DNA of 64,000 bases, taken from Aralia elata (lineage: Eukaryota > Streptophyta > Magnoliopsida > Apiales > Araliaceae). Shown here piece by piece: positions 12,249 to 24,225 of this stretch (position 1 is its first letter; every line of letters begins with the position of its first letter). The DNA is taken from positions 102,421,613 to 102,485,612 of the forward strand of contig CM068384.1 of assembly GCA_034770075.1 (NCBI GenBank), read 5' to 3'. Position numbers and translations under genes: made by a program. The notes beneath the pieces were generated by a model that did not search any database, was not told where the DNA came from, and was given only the letters and a program-made list of their open reading frames with translations.

Positions 12249-12626
12249 GTTATATTTACTCCAAAAAATTTAGTGTAATGAATTAATAATTTGAATAATT
12301 AATATATCATTCATTAATTATTTTAAATAACTCATTTAACTTATACAATTTATATTGTACAATTAAATCCAAATTCATTGTTCTTTTCATAAATTGTCTT
12401 CCAAACAATTTATTCATATATTAAGTATATTTATTTAATATACTTAACCATTATTCCTTAGTGACAATTACAAGACTAGTAACCGACCACCACATGCTTA
12501 ACTTAAAAAATGACTCAGCATTCCATATTTTCTTTCTTACTTATAAGCGTACATACATGTATACATTATACTTATATACATAATAAACAATTATTATACA
12601 CCTTCTGTACATATCACATAGAAAAT

Positions 12627-12629
<3 letters not shown>

Positions 12630-12670
<41 letters not shown>

Positions 12671-12671
12671 T
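12630..12671. repeat. (TA)n(CA)n compound microsatellite
   Basis: A TA run passing directly into a CA run. Confidence 0.95.
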
Positions 12672-12782
12672 AATTCACATTAAACATTATAATGTATTAT
12701 ACCAAAAAAAATCTTTTCCAAAAAAAAATGGAAACTATTCATTAAATAAAAATTATTTATTTAATGCAATAATTTCAGCACA

Positions 12783-13542
12783 TTAAAATAATTTAATATT
12801 ATAAATTATTTTAATACATCTTATTTAATGTATACGGTAATTCGGTATACATAAATTTAATTATCTCCTTCCGTCCCATAAACTGTTTTCAAAAAGCTAA
12901 GTATATAATTTAATATATTCCTTCCTTTATTCAAAATGAATTTAATTTAATCATCTTCTTCTTTCCATAAAATGTCTTTAACATTTTATTCATATTCAGT
13001 AAATATATTACTTTAATATATTAACCATAATTTAAATATTACCTTAATTCACCAATTTAATTAAGTGAATCAATTAACTTGCTCAAGAAATTTAATTAAT
13101 AGTGAATTCATTATAAGATTTCATAATCAAATTATATTATTCATAATATAATTTAAATTTAATCTCCATTTATAAATTATTTCTAATAATTTATTTACAT
13201 CATACTTCTATTAAAATAATTTAATATTATAAATTATTTTAATTTACTCATTAATAGATACAAAAGTTTTGTATCTTTCAAACTATCCATCTCTTTAAAC
13301 AATTTGATTCTCACAATTTATTTCAAACCAAAACAAATATATAATAATATATTCAATTCTTTTCTTTTCTTTCTATAAACTATTTTTTTTTCACAATTCA
13401 TTTAACTATAGCAAATATAATAATATATTCACTATAGTACAAAACGTGCATACATTTCACCCGATAAAATGGAGGTTATTAAATAAATTTAATACCACCA
13501 ATTTACTATATTAAAATAATTTAATATTATAAATTATTTTAA
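12783..13542. repeat. Three identical 32-bp near-palindromes
   Basis: The same 32-bp word, starting TTAAAATAATTT and ending AAATTATTTTAA, occurs at 12783-12814, 13211-13242 and 13511-13542. Each is almost its own reverse complement. They are within the nested element; no function known to me. Confidence 0.85.
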
Positions 13543-13828
13543 TAATTTCTTTCATCATAAATTTTACTCATCTCATTTCTTCTTCATACATTGATTCTAT
13601 AATTTAGTTACATAAACTAATAAATATAATATAATAATATATTTATTAATCACACAAATCACATATTGCACGTATTCACTTTTTTTTTTTTGCTAATTAA
13701 AATGTGTACTTATATATTTTAATTCATTGCACGTATTCACTTATGCAATACAATACCACATTTCATATCACCAAATAAGAAATTTTAAATTCTTATTTTT
13801 AATATTTCTGAAAATCCGGGTCATTACA

Positions 13829-15827
13829 CACAATATGCTGGAGAATTGTTGACCTGGAATGTCCTTTGTTTGGCATAAGAACTTCCTTTTGAGCTCAATG
13901 CTGTAGCTTTTTGACTCTTTCCATCTTGTAGTTTTATATACTATATTTCTTCAATTTCCTTCACTCCTTTATCAACTTGAGCATTTGTTGAATTTATCAG
14001 ATTGTTGCTCCCCCGTAACTGATACTTCCATCTTGGATGATTGTTCATCATTATTCATCTGGTCGTCGAGCATACTTTCTGGCATTGGTTACTTTGCGAT
14101 TCCTTCATCTGCACTGCTTTCGTAGAGTGAGATGATGACTTGGAACATTGGTTGCTCTACGATCCTTTATGTTGTGATCGTAGAGTTGTTGAGGACCTGG
14201 TTCTTGTGTGCTTCTTGAGGATTTTTATGGAGCTCCAACTTCTGAGAAGGATTCGTTGAAAAATTATGTCTTTATCGTTTGCCAAAAGTTGTTGATGAGG
14301 ATCATTCTAACTTCTTTCTTGAATGTGCTTGAATGAGGATAGAGCGGTTATGATACCTACAGATAATATAAGTTTCTAATTTGGTACCCAATATTCTTTG
14401 GGTCCTGCTAGGTTAATCTTTTGAAAGCTAGAGTCTTTTTCAGACTGAGGTTTCACAATTTATGCAGCTTTATGTGAGATGATAATTAATCATGCTGCAT
14501 GAGAGTGTGAGAGAGTGAACATCCTGTGTAAAACTGATGTAGATTCTCAGACCTTTTTCCTTAGATGAGTACTTACCTTTTATTTATGTTCCAGGTATTT
14601 GAACCTTAGTAGAGTAGTGGTTAGTTCTGTGAGTTGAACAGAGATGGTTCGTAGAGTTGATCAATCTCTACGATCCTTCAATGTGCAGCGACAGACATGG
14701 CTACACTCTACGACTTTTCAAATGCTTGGATCATGAGATAATACATTACTCACCATATAAGGTGTGAGAACTAAGGTAGGATCACTTAAGTACATTCACC
14801 TCATAAACATCAGTGTTAGACCGTATGTGGTGATATTTATTATATACAATCCTTATCAGGATTTTTACAACCAATAGAAAACTTTCAATGTCAAGATAAC
14901 GAATTTAATGAGGCAGTGCACACAGTACCCATTGCAAAGTAGTTTAGACATGTTTAGCAACAAGATGAGAGAATATACTATTTGCACAGACTTCAGATAT
15001 TCATCTTAAGGATTTATTTTCAGCCTCAAATATGGATAGACAGCCAAGTGATTGTTAAGCTATCACTTACTTTCCTTTTCCTTTTGGGGTAGAAAATGAT
15101 TTCTTGATATGCTTACTGAAGTATAAAGATATGCAGCTATGCAGTATATGTATTATCAGTTAAAGACATTTGTATTTTAGGGAGACAGAGATAACTACCT
15201 CACTGATGTCAGTTCCTTGACATTCAGTGGTGCTGCAAGCAATGATGTATTTCCTCATCAGTTGAACTTTCTCAGGCCGTTGCTAGTCTCATCATTTGTT
15301 CCTTCATTGTGTTGCATTGGCTGATACATTGATTACGTCTTTGAATTTTGCTCTTGGCTAGTTATGACATCCCGTTATTACAGATACGCTTGAATGAACC
15401 TTTGTGTTCATATTATGCAGAGTGGGAACATGTCATAAGTGTTGAAAAGCTCATGAGGCCGTTGTAAGTGCATTGATGATGGCACATTATCCTTAAGATA
15501 ACCCCTTTATCATCCTTTGTAGTACTTCACAACATCTTGGGTGGAGATGCAAATTCACTATTTAATGGGAATATCTTTATTCTTGCTGCATCTGTCTACT
15601 TCCTCCTTATGAGATGATCGATATGCTCAGTGTCATCAGCATGCCTGGAGATGATGAGTTTCCCTCCCGAGGAATAGCCTGGTTAGATTAGGACAGTTTT
15701 TCCTGCGTATACCATTTTTAACTCATTAGCTCATTGACTTTTCAACCGATACCTAGACTTAGAACTGATCTAGATTTGTGTCATGGATCTACTCAAAGCG
15801 TTAGCTTTAGCATATTCATGAGAACCT
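13829..15827 (-). other. Leader of the 16-kb element (5' part)
   Basis: Untranslated sequence following the PBS on the minus strand. It carries further CTCTACGA/TCGTAGAG pairs (14120-14127 with 14155-14162; 14155-14164 with 14176-14185; 14649-14656 with 14666-14673) and no recognisable coding domain. Confidence 0.55.
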
Positions 15828-15839
15828 GCTCTGATACCA
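15828..15839 (-). other. Primer-binding site, initiator tRNA-Met type
   Basis: Minus-strand TGGTATCAGAGC, the standard sequence complementary to the 3' end of plant initiator tRNA-Met, two bases after the LTR end CCAACA. It marks the right-hand LTR as the 5' LTR. Confidence 0.95.
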
Positions 15840-15841
15840 AT

Positions 15842-18800
15842 TGTTGGTTCCCTGGGACACAATGTGGATCTAGAAGGGGGGGTTAAATAGATCCTTTAAA
15901 ACTTTTTCATTTATTAATAAAAGTATAACAGTTATAGGATAGAGAATCAATTCATGCACAGCGGAATAAACATTAATATCCCCTTCATAGATTCAAGCAT
16001 AGTCTCAGTTCAGTCCACAAGTATGTAGTATGGTTGATAACAGATATAGCAGTTTATTGAGCATAAAGTAAATGACAAAAGATAAATGACACAGGAGATT
16101 TTAAGTGGTTCGGAGACGTAATAACTCCTACACTACTCTTCTACTATAACAAGTAGGAATCCACTAAATGTTTTAGTCACAAAGACAAGGACTCTACGCC
16201 CTCCTCAAGTCCAGCAGACAAGAGTTATTTTTAGCCACAAAGGCAAGGATCCTATAACCCTCCTCAACCCCTGCAAACACGTTTCCTCTGACCCATCTTG
16301 TGTCTTGCAGACTTGAGTTATTTTTAGTCCCTCGGACAAGGATCCAATGACCCTCTTCAAGTCCAGCAGACTTGGAAACACAATTCACAAAGAACCCTTC
16401 AAGGCTAGCAGCGTTGGAACCTGTAGACTAAGCCTAGCCGACTTAGAATCTCTTGTACCCTCTGGTACTCAACAAGTCCAGCAGACTTGACTTTGTTTAG
16501 TCACTTAAGACAAGGACGTCCTGCCCTCTTTGGTGTGTTGATTGCTTGTTGGGTTGTGCTGCCAAGATGAACTTTTGATCTCCTTTATCTTCAGATACTT
16601 GGCAGCTGTTGATGATCTTCTTCTGGATGCTGCTTATGATGATCGTTGAGGCCCTTCTTTCTTCTGGTACACAGCAGATGCAGATGATCACTTCTGTTGA
16701 ACACTAGTTGACTTATCTAAGTCATTTCTTTATCTATTCAGCACATAATGTTCCTTGCTTGATCATAGAGTTGTCCATTCTGGATTTGGTTACTCTAGAT
16801 CTTGGCTTCTTGGTCATTCGACTCTTAGCTCATATGCTAGCCCTTTGGCATACCTCTTTGTTGTAGTGAGGCTTCTAGCTGATTGTATAGTTGGTGTTCT
16901 TCCTCTCTTGCTTACTGCATACCAACACACACTCTCATTCGAGTGTTGTTCTTTCTTTTGTAGTTCTCTATTTTCTTTCCGTTGGAAGCTGGCCGTTGAT
17001 ATCTTCCCGTTGCACTTCTTTCCGTTGGAGACTAACTTTCTACAGATTTGTTTATTGTACCACTGAGCATTTTGCTTCCCTAAGTCTGCTAGTGATGGCT
17101 GAGTCAGCATTCATTAGCTTGTACCAATGTGGTGGAGTCACATGCGCTATCTGTTGACTGCTGCAGATATGACTGTTTGTATTCCACTCATCTTGGTTAT
17201 ATATATTATATTCCTTTATATATTCAGCCGCTTATCTTGGAACAGCAACCCTAATATCTTTAATCCAGCTGGTACTTTCTTACTTGCTCTACGATCATCT
17301 TAGGTGTAGACTGAGTCTTTGATCGTAGAGTGACCTGCTTGCTTCTAACTGAAGACTGTCTTTGATCGTAGAGTTTACTGCTAACTTCAGTTGTGGCCTT
17401 GTGCTCTCTTGGAGTTCGTAGAGTGGCTGACTGTACTTGCATTGCTCTTTGACGTGCTCCTTACTACACTGCAGTTTGTTCTTTCCTTATGCTCTTTGAT
17501 GTCAATTTAGTTTTTTGTTCCAGAGCATAGCATTTATGATCTATGTTGAACCATTGTTATCGTGTGCTTATCATAGAGGACTGCTCTATGTTCTTTAGGT
17601 GTTGGCTCTGCTGCTGTGTTATAGATGACTGCTCTATAATCTTCTTATTTGCTGTGGCACCTTTGATGTAGAGGACTGCTCTACTTAATCTTCAGACATT
17701 CTTCCTTTAGTCACAGAGTGCTGCTCTATGATCTTTTTGCTTTGTTTCGCTGAGACTGCATGAGTGCTTCTAATTGTCTTTAGACTCATCTCTACGATCA
17801 CTTGATCTTGCTGAACTTTTCATGCTCTACGACCTTTGTCTTTGATGCAGGTCTAGAGCCTTGATGGATCGTAGAGTGATTACTTGACCTTGTCCTTTGA
17901 TCTCTGTCATGGCTTGATGCTTTGGTTGTGTTCAGAGATCCTGCTACGTCTGATGGCTCATACTTAGCTTGCTTGGTAGTCTTGAAGATTTCCACCTTAT
18001 CTTTGAGTGCTTCAGCAGCGACTGCTCTACGTTGTTGCTTTGATTGCACACTGTTCATGGGAGTCGTAGAGTGGCTTGCTTGAACTGACTCTACGAACCC
18101 GTGTTAGCACAGCGACTTTCTCTTTGTAGTGTATGCTCTACGATTCTGAGTACACCCTTATTCTGCCGAGTCATACTCTACGATTGCCTTGCACTCTCTC
18201 CGTTTATATGCACAGCTCTACGATGCCCGGTAAATGCTGCAGAGTGATCTCTACGATCTGCTGAACCTGTTGATGTGCATGCTTGACAGACTTTACGATC
18301 TTGGAATTTGGCACTTCAAATGCCGAGGCAACTCTACGTCCTGCCGAGAGTGTTATTCATTCTGTCGAGAGAGCTCTACGTACTGCCGGGGCAACTTTAC
18401 ATTCTGCCGAGAGAGCTCTACGTTTTCCTGGCAGGGCCTGTGATGGCATACTTGGCTCTGCGATGTTGACCGACTGTTCTACGATCCTTCATTTAGTTAG
18501 TGCAGTGCTCTACGTTCAGTTTGGCCCCTTGTTCGTACATATATCATTACAGCATATAAGATCAACCTAACAAGTTTGATCTTTCTTTTTTTTTATTCTA
18601 AGTCCTTGTACACCAAATTTATTTAAGGACTTTACAAAGCCTAATCTTACAAACATGTTTTGATCAGATAGATATTCATTTAGCTCAGATCAACCTAACA
18701 TATTTGATCTATTAAGTCCTTGTACATCATATTCATTTAAGGACTTTACAAGGCTCTTAATAGTATGAATGTTCTTCTTATCATTTTGTCACCAATCAAA

Positions 18801-18893
18801 TCACATATAATGAATAAAGGCAATCACATGCAGATCTTATAGCATTCTCCCCCTATGATGATGGATTAGATGATCGCATGCAGATTCCCAACA
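15842..18893 (-). repeat. 5' LTR of the 16-kb element
   Basis: A 3052-bp LTR, TGTTGG...CCCAACA, paired with 2844-5919. It retains the same tandem repeats and hairpin cluster, with scattered substitutions between the copies; for example GATCATAGAG at 4868 corresponds to GATCGTAGAG here. Confidence 0.9.
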
Positions 18894-20319
18894 GAGTGTT
18901 TTCTTGGCATTGTTCATGTTGCCAATACATGTGCTCGAACACTTAAAGAGCCTATTATTGAGTCATTTTTTACAACACATGAATTGAGCATTTCACGTGT
19001 ACGTGGGCAAAGATATAATCAAGCTAGTAACGTGTAAGGGGAATTCAATGATCTCAAGAGTTTGATTTTGTCAGAGAATAAGTCTGCTTTTTATGTTCAT
19101 TGTTTCGCTCATCAGCTTTAATTGACACTTGTAATAGTTGCAAACAAACATAAGAAGCTTAAATCATTCTTTAATTATCTTGTAATTTTAGTAAATGTTG
19201 TTGGAGCTTCTTGCAAGCGTAAAGAAGTTCTTCGAGTGAAGCACATAGAAAGAATAATTTAAGCAGTTGCTTCTGGTGAAATCAAGATCAGGTGTGGGTT
19301 GAATCAAGAAAGCGACCTTGAAGCAGCCTGGAGACACGCGGTGGAGCTCACAATATGAAACAATTCTTAGTGTCATTAACTTATTTTCTGAAATAATTGA
19401 AGTGCTTGAGATAGTAGAAGATGATGCATAAGGAAAAAAGTACAGAAGTAGGTACTTTGTTGCATTTCATGCTAGATTTTGAGTTTGTACTCTTGTTGTA
19501 TTTAATGAAATTTTTTTTGGGAATCATGAATACCTTGTCATGAGCATTACGAAAGAAGGACCAAAATCTCGTAAATGTAATGGCTTTAGTTACTCTCTCA
19601 ACGCAATGGTTGCAAAGCATGAGAAATTCAAGTTGGGAGAGTTTGTTGGCAGAAACTACTGAATTTTGTAATGTGCATGGGATAATCATTCGAGAAATGG
19701 AAGATATCTCTTTAGTTCAAGGGAGATCAGGTCGAGGTGAAAAAGTCACCAATTTTCATCACTTTCAAGTTGAGTTACTCTATACAGTGATAGATAATCA
19801 ACTTCAAGAATTGAATGATCGATTTGACAATGTTAATGCATAGTTGCTCAAATGTATGGCCTGTCTTGATCCAAGTAACTCATTCTCAGCATTTGACAAT
19901 GAACGGTTAATTCAATTTGCAAAGTTCTACCCATTGAAATTTTAAGATAGAGATCTTTGTGGGATTAATGATGAACTTGAAACTTACATTGCAGATATGA
20001 AAAATGATCCTGAATTTTCTAATGTGAAAGGATTGGTGAACTTGTTCAAAAGTTGATTAAGAAGAATAAGACTAATTTGTATCCTAGGATTAATTTTTTG
20101 TTGCAATTGGTTTTGATTTTGCCGGTTGCTACTGCCACGGTAGAGATGATATTTTCAGCGATGAATATTGTTAAAACTACTCTCCGAAAATAAATGGGCG
20201 ATAAATGGTTGAGTGATTGTTTAGTTCCTTACATTAAAAATGATGTATTTAAAACTATTGATAATGAAGTTATCTTAAAACATTTTCAAGTTATGAGGTA
20301 TAGGAGGATAGCATTGTAA
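18894..20319 (+). pseudogene. hAT transposase (TTF/ZMYM1-like), 3' half
   Basis: Continues the transposase cut at 2843. 18899-19250 encodes a DUF4371/RNase H-fold-like block (FLGIVHVANT, FFTTHELSISRVRGQ, YVHCFAHQL). 19580-19843 encodes VTLSTQWLQSMR and a VNFHHFQVELLYTVIDNQLQELNDRF-like region. 19860-20319 encodes the C-terminal hAT dimerisation domain (PVATATVE, FSAMNIVK, NDVFKTIDNEVILKHFQ) ending at the TAA at 20317. At least ten stops or frame changes are scattered through it, so it is a dead remnant. Its right terminal repeat could not be identified; a gypsy fragment begins 28 bp downstream. Confidence 0.85.
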
Positions 20320-20346
20320 TTTGTAAACGTTATTATGATTAGTTAA

Positions 20347-20601
20347 TGTTGGGGGGAGGTTTGGTAAAGCCCAAATAGTGTGATTGGGAAAAGCCCAAGT
20401 ACCGCAACAATTCAATAAAGCCCAATGAGTATTGGTTGGTGGGCCCCTGGTGAGGTGACGGGATGGCGGCCACCCCCCCCCCACGTGGGGGTTGCTCTTG
20501 GTAAGTCGGTGTAGGGATGACTCTGAGTGTGGTCTCGTTATTGTGTAGGGATTGACGCGCTCTTGGTGATTGAAGCGCGTGGACTATTCTTGGCGTTAAC
20601 A
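20347..20601 (+). repeat. Short gypsy-type LTR
   Basis: 255 bp from TGTTGGGG to GGCGTTAACA, immediately followed by a PBS-like TTGGCGCTAGAAGAAGGGCC. It is G/C-richer than its surroundings and includes a run of nine C. The preceding five bases are GTTAA. No second LTR with this sequence was found in the window. Confidence 0.65.
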
Positions 20602-20904
20602 TTGGCGCTAGAAGAAGGGCCTAGTGCTCAGTAACTCTTCAATCACTTGAAGATTTCTTGACCAGTCACAACAGTAGCGAATAGCTCAAAAATGACTTCG
20701 GCGCATGGAGAAGCCCCTCCTGACCTTCCTCGTTCCAGGGGTTCGGTTAGGGACAGGATAGGGATGTCCAAAAGCCTGTCGAATCGGTTGGGTCCCCAAA
20801 GTCATTCGGTGGATCTAGCTAACCCGCAGACACCAATAGTCAAGAAAAAATTATTGCCGACCTCCCAGAGAATAATATGGGAACTTAATCAAGCCCTAGG
20901 CTAA
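20602..20904 (+). pseudogene. PBS and truncated 5' gag of a gypsy element
   Basis: Begins with a PBS-like TTGGCGCTAGAAG. From the ATG at 20692 an open frame of 70 codons encodes SRGSVRDRIG and SNRLGPQSHS blocks typical of the start of gypsy gag polyproteins, then stops at 20902. The rest of gag and all of pol are absent, so it is the truncated 5' end of an element or a TRIM-like derivative. Confidence 0.55.
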
Positions 20905-21920
20905 CATATTTAATAATGTGGGAACTTCAAAAAACACCATTACAATTATCAAATAATTTCAAATAACTCTTCAAGGTTAGTGTGGATTGAGATATACCAA
21001 TGCTTATATTGGAGTAGAGTTCTTTCATTAAACGTTATAGTCTATTAAATCGTGCGAGTCACAGGTCTTGTTTTTTTTTCTGTTCTTTTTTTTGGTCATT
21101 TTATAAAGTTTTTTTATAATTCAATAACTTTTATGTGTAAATAGTGGTTGAAATTTTGTAATCAAGTATGCAATAAATATAGCTAATAATTTATAGATGT
21201 CATAATAATATAGATAAAAATAATAGTAATTGTTGAAGCATATCAATTTTTATCATTTAATATTAATCTAAATAATAATAATAATAATAATAATTCACAA
21301 AATATTGAGTGTAATTACGAAGTCAACTCGGTTGTAATTATTAAATACAATATTTACTACTGCCAATTAACTCGGTTGGATAATATGATTTATTGCCGAG
21401 TTTACTCGGTTGATTCCTCAATTAATTGAAAACTGAAGTCCAATTCAACCACTTATATAGTCCTTACGTTTCTCTTATTTATATAGTTGGAAATAAATTA
21501 TTAAGTCAATTTAAAAAGTAGTTGTATTCATGAAATTAGAAAAATGAAGAGACATGAATATCTTACCAATGAACTTATCATCAATAAAATAAAATTAAAA
21601 AAATTAAAAATTAAAAAAATTAAAAAATTAATCCAACTAAACATTTAATACTATCGAGCTAACTCAGTTGAAAAATATGATTACAATGAGTTAACTTTAT
21701 TGGTTTTCAATTAATTGTAAAGTGATCTCAAGTCTGTCTTTTAAATATAGGCATTGATTGAAATAAAAAGTACATTCACAAAATGCATCTCACAAATTAG
21801 AAGGCTAGGAATGACAAAAGCAACATAAGTTCAAAGAAAATAAAAAATAAAATCTAAAGTATGACACCTTAGAAAGGTATCATCGTTTCATCAGCTTCTG
21901 ATACGGTACTTTTTTCCATC
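20905..21920. other. AT-rich sequence, no gene seen
   Basis: Contains an (AAT)n run near 21270-21297 and four loose repeats of AACTC(G/A)GTTG (about 21325, 21367, 21403, 21660). No coding domain recognised. Confidence 0.5.
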
Positions 21921-21965
21921 CTAGATCCGTTTTCCCCTGTAGCCTAAAGTTTTTTTCCCAGCAAA
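21921..21965 (-). pseudogene. Candidate last exon of the split DC1 gene
   Basis: On the minus strand an AATTTCAG acceptor at about 21966 is followed by 14 sense codons rich in Lys and Arg and a TAG at 21921-21923. The phase matches the donor at 22304, so it could be the normal C-terminal exon of the DC1 gene. No homology beyond this; the assignment rests on splice sites and phase only. Confidence 0.35.
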
Positions 21966-22304
21966 CTGAAATTTTTTCAAAAAAAAAATTTATTAGAAAG
22001 AGGAGAAATAATTATTCAAACACTATAAAATGTTCCATGGAGTCCCATTTACAGAATTTTCAAATTTAAAGAAAATATTTTGTTATATATTTATCTTAAA
22101 TTTATTAAGTATTTGTGGTAAACTTTATACGAATAAGTACCTTTATTATATTCATTAGTTTAATCTTAAATTTATCAATTTTTAATTTAATATTCTCTAC
22201 TATAAATCCATGCATAACTGACTCACTCAATTAGTTTAACTTTTAAACGATTTACACCAATTCATTACACACAAATTAAAGCTTAGTAGTAACACATTAC
22301 TTAC

Positions 22305-22335
22305 CTCAGTGAATACACCAATTGCAGCAGATATT
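22305..22335 (-). pseudogene. Displaced end of the DC1 exon
   Basis: Coding sequence that was contiguous with 31785 before the copia insertion. The frame of the DC1 protein continues through the duplicated ATATT into about nine further codons and reaches a consensus donor GAG|GTAAGT at 22305/22304. Continuity of frame plus a splice site at this spot supports the split-gene reading. Confidence 0.6.
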
Positions 22336-24212
22336 TGAAAGTAATATGCCCTCAAGCCAATTATATTTGATGTAATAAGCATTTACTTTGTAATCTTATT
22401 CAAATATTAATAATAGAATAAAAGGCATATTTTATCCATGTTAATTGGTTGAATTAATAAATGTGATGAACCCATAGTTTTCGAGCAATGCTTTTAGAAT
22501 CATGATGAGATCATGCTAGTGAGATCTAAATTCAAGAAAGCTCAAAACTAAAATGTTCCTAATCGTTGGATCACTAATATTGGGATTACTGATCCGGATA
22601 GATTAGTACATACTATGCTTGATCTTTAGAAGATAATGATTGATCTCATAATCATTTGTGTGAAGACACTAAAGCAAGTATGTAGGTGCTTATTAGAGAA
22701 TAAGTTCACTGAACGTGACTCGCTTAAAGAACCCTAATGTAGTTTTATTCACCTGTCAATAGGGAAGTTCTTAAGTGATAGTTGTACAAGTGATCCTTGG
22801 ACTTGAGATCATCATAGTACCTTGTGTATGTTAAGTTATACTTTGTCATATTCCTTAATACTTTAGGGTATGTCATAGGGTATGTACGGGTATAATAAAG
22901 TATACACGGAGGTAGGTGAATGATCGACAAAGGATCTACCACTTCTGATAAAGGGAGAGAATGTCCTATGCGATTTGATAAATGACAACTCAGAAATCCC
23001 TGGCCAGGGTTGAATGAAAATTAGAAAGGAGTTTCTAATTTACATTAATCGGAGTTGTGCATTTTTAAATCGAAATGCATATGATTAAATAAAATAAGAC
23101 TTGTCAGTAATTCCATGTCTTATATTTAATCGGGACATTGTATGGTAGAAGGATTGAATTGTACGGTAACTACTACTGAATAGGTTCTATGTGATTAAAC
23201 ATTGATTTCATATTATTCGGATAGTCATGATACATTATCGTAAGGTGTCCCTCATGATGTAGAATAAATATTATTTATTTATGTTTGAATTAAAGGAGTT
23301 TAATTCATTATAAATAATATTAGAATTGTTCTAATTTATTTATTCTACTACCGACATAATATTGAACCTAAAGGGTCACACCGCAAAAAGAATAATATTA
23401 TATTAGAAGAAATTGGCTTAATGATAATAAATTAAGTATTTAATTTATTAGTTGAATAAATTGAAATGCTTAATATTTATAATGATATATTTGGAGAAAT
23501 ATTGAATTATAAATTAATAAGAGAAATCTTATTATTATTATTATCATTTAATTCTTAATTAGATTAAGAATTAATTTAAATGAAATGTAAATATCATTTA
23601 AATTAAATGCAAAAGGTGGGCTAAGCTAATAACATGTGTTAGTTGCTTAAATGCAAAACATGTGGGTTAGGAGAATAATGTTACTTACATATTATGTAAG
23701 TATTATTCTTGGTAGTATACTAATTGAATTAGAGTTTTTCCTAATTCATCTAACCTAGCATTTATTGCACTTAGAGAAGTGCTAGCCTCCATCTAATGAA
23801 AGAGTTCTTGATGAAGAGTTCTTATTATTCTTAAGAGTTAGGAATAAAAGATTTAATTGGATTAGCCATCCAAGATTTCTAGGAAATCAAATATTGTTTC
23901 TTGTATAATCATTCTTGGTGGATTACCTCTAGAGTGCTACATACACTTTGTAGCTAGTGTTTAATTCAAGGAACAAAGATTGGAGGAGTTTAAAGAAATC
24001 AACAAACAATTGTAGATTGGAGAAGCTTGAAGAAATCAAGAGAGGAGTAGATCTTGTAGCGGTTCAAGAGTTGAGTCATCAAAGGTATTTCTTGTTCATC
24101 TTCTTCTTCAATTAATAGCTATGCATAAGGTGATTCATGGATAAGTTGCAAAAATTTTAATTTCCATTTTTCGTTGCATATTACAATTAGATTGTGATTT
24201 TGCTAACTTACA
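22336..24212 (+). repeat. 5' LTR of the copia element
   Basis: 1877 bp, TGAAAGTAATATGCCC...CTAACTTACA. The first six bases are not a perfect match to TGTT..., but TG and CA ends and the TSD are clear. Confidence 0.95.
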
Positions 24213-24213
24213 G

Positions 24214-24225
24214 TGGTATCAGAGC
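24214..24225 (+). other. Primer-binding site, initiator tRNA-Met
   Basis: TGGTATCAGAGC one base after the 5' LTR. Confidence 0.95.

Larger units (their letters stand above)
10085..13828 (+). mobile_element. Nested TG...CA element (long solo LTR or small non-autonomous element)
   Basis: Starts TGTAACGCCCCC and ends GGGTCATTACA. The two ends form an imperfect inverted pair (TGTAACG.CCC against TGTAATGACCC). The flanks are CTCAA (10080-10084) and CACAA (13829-13833), a 5-bp TSD with one mismatch. Its length of 3744 bp and TGTAAC start fit the long LTRs of Tekay/Del-type chromoviruses, so a solo LTR is the simplest reading. Related fragments lie at 1-1257. It is extremely AT-rich and carries an LRR gene fragment (11268-11576), which is odd for an LTR and leaves open a gene-capturing non-autonomous element. 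Confidence 0.6.
2844..18893 (-). mobile_element. 16-kb non-autonomous LTR retrotransposon (LARD-like)
   Basis: Bounded by a perfect 5-bp TSD, GAGTG at 2839-2843 and 18894-18898. Both ends are LTRs that start TGTTGG and end CCAACA. The minus-strand direction is fixed by the PBS beside the right LTR and the polypurine tract beside the left one. The interior has one long broken reading frame (8901-6241) and no protease, reverse transcriptase, RNase H or integrase, so the element must have been mobilised in trans. Net of the nested insertion at 10085-13828 it is about 12.3 kb. The two LTRs differ by many substitutions and small indels, so it is older than the gypsy elements further right. Confidence 0.9.

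Noticed and set aside
22745..22942. 65-codon minus-strand frame, identical at 30311-30508
   Set aside because: Conserved only because the two LTRs are nearly identical; no domain or coding signature.
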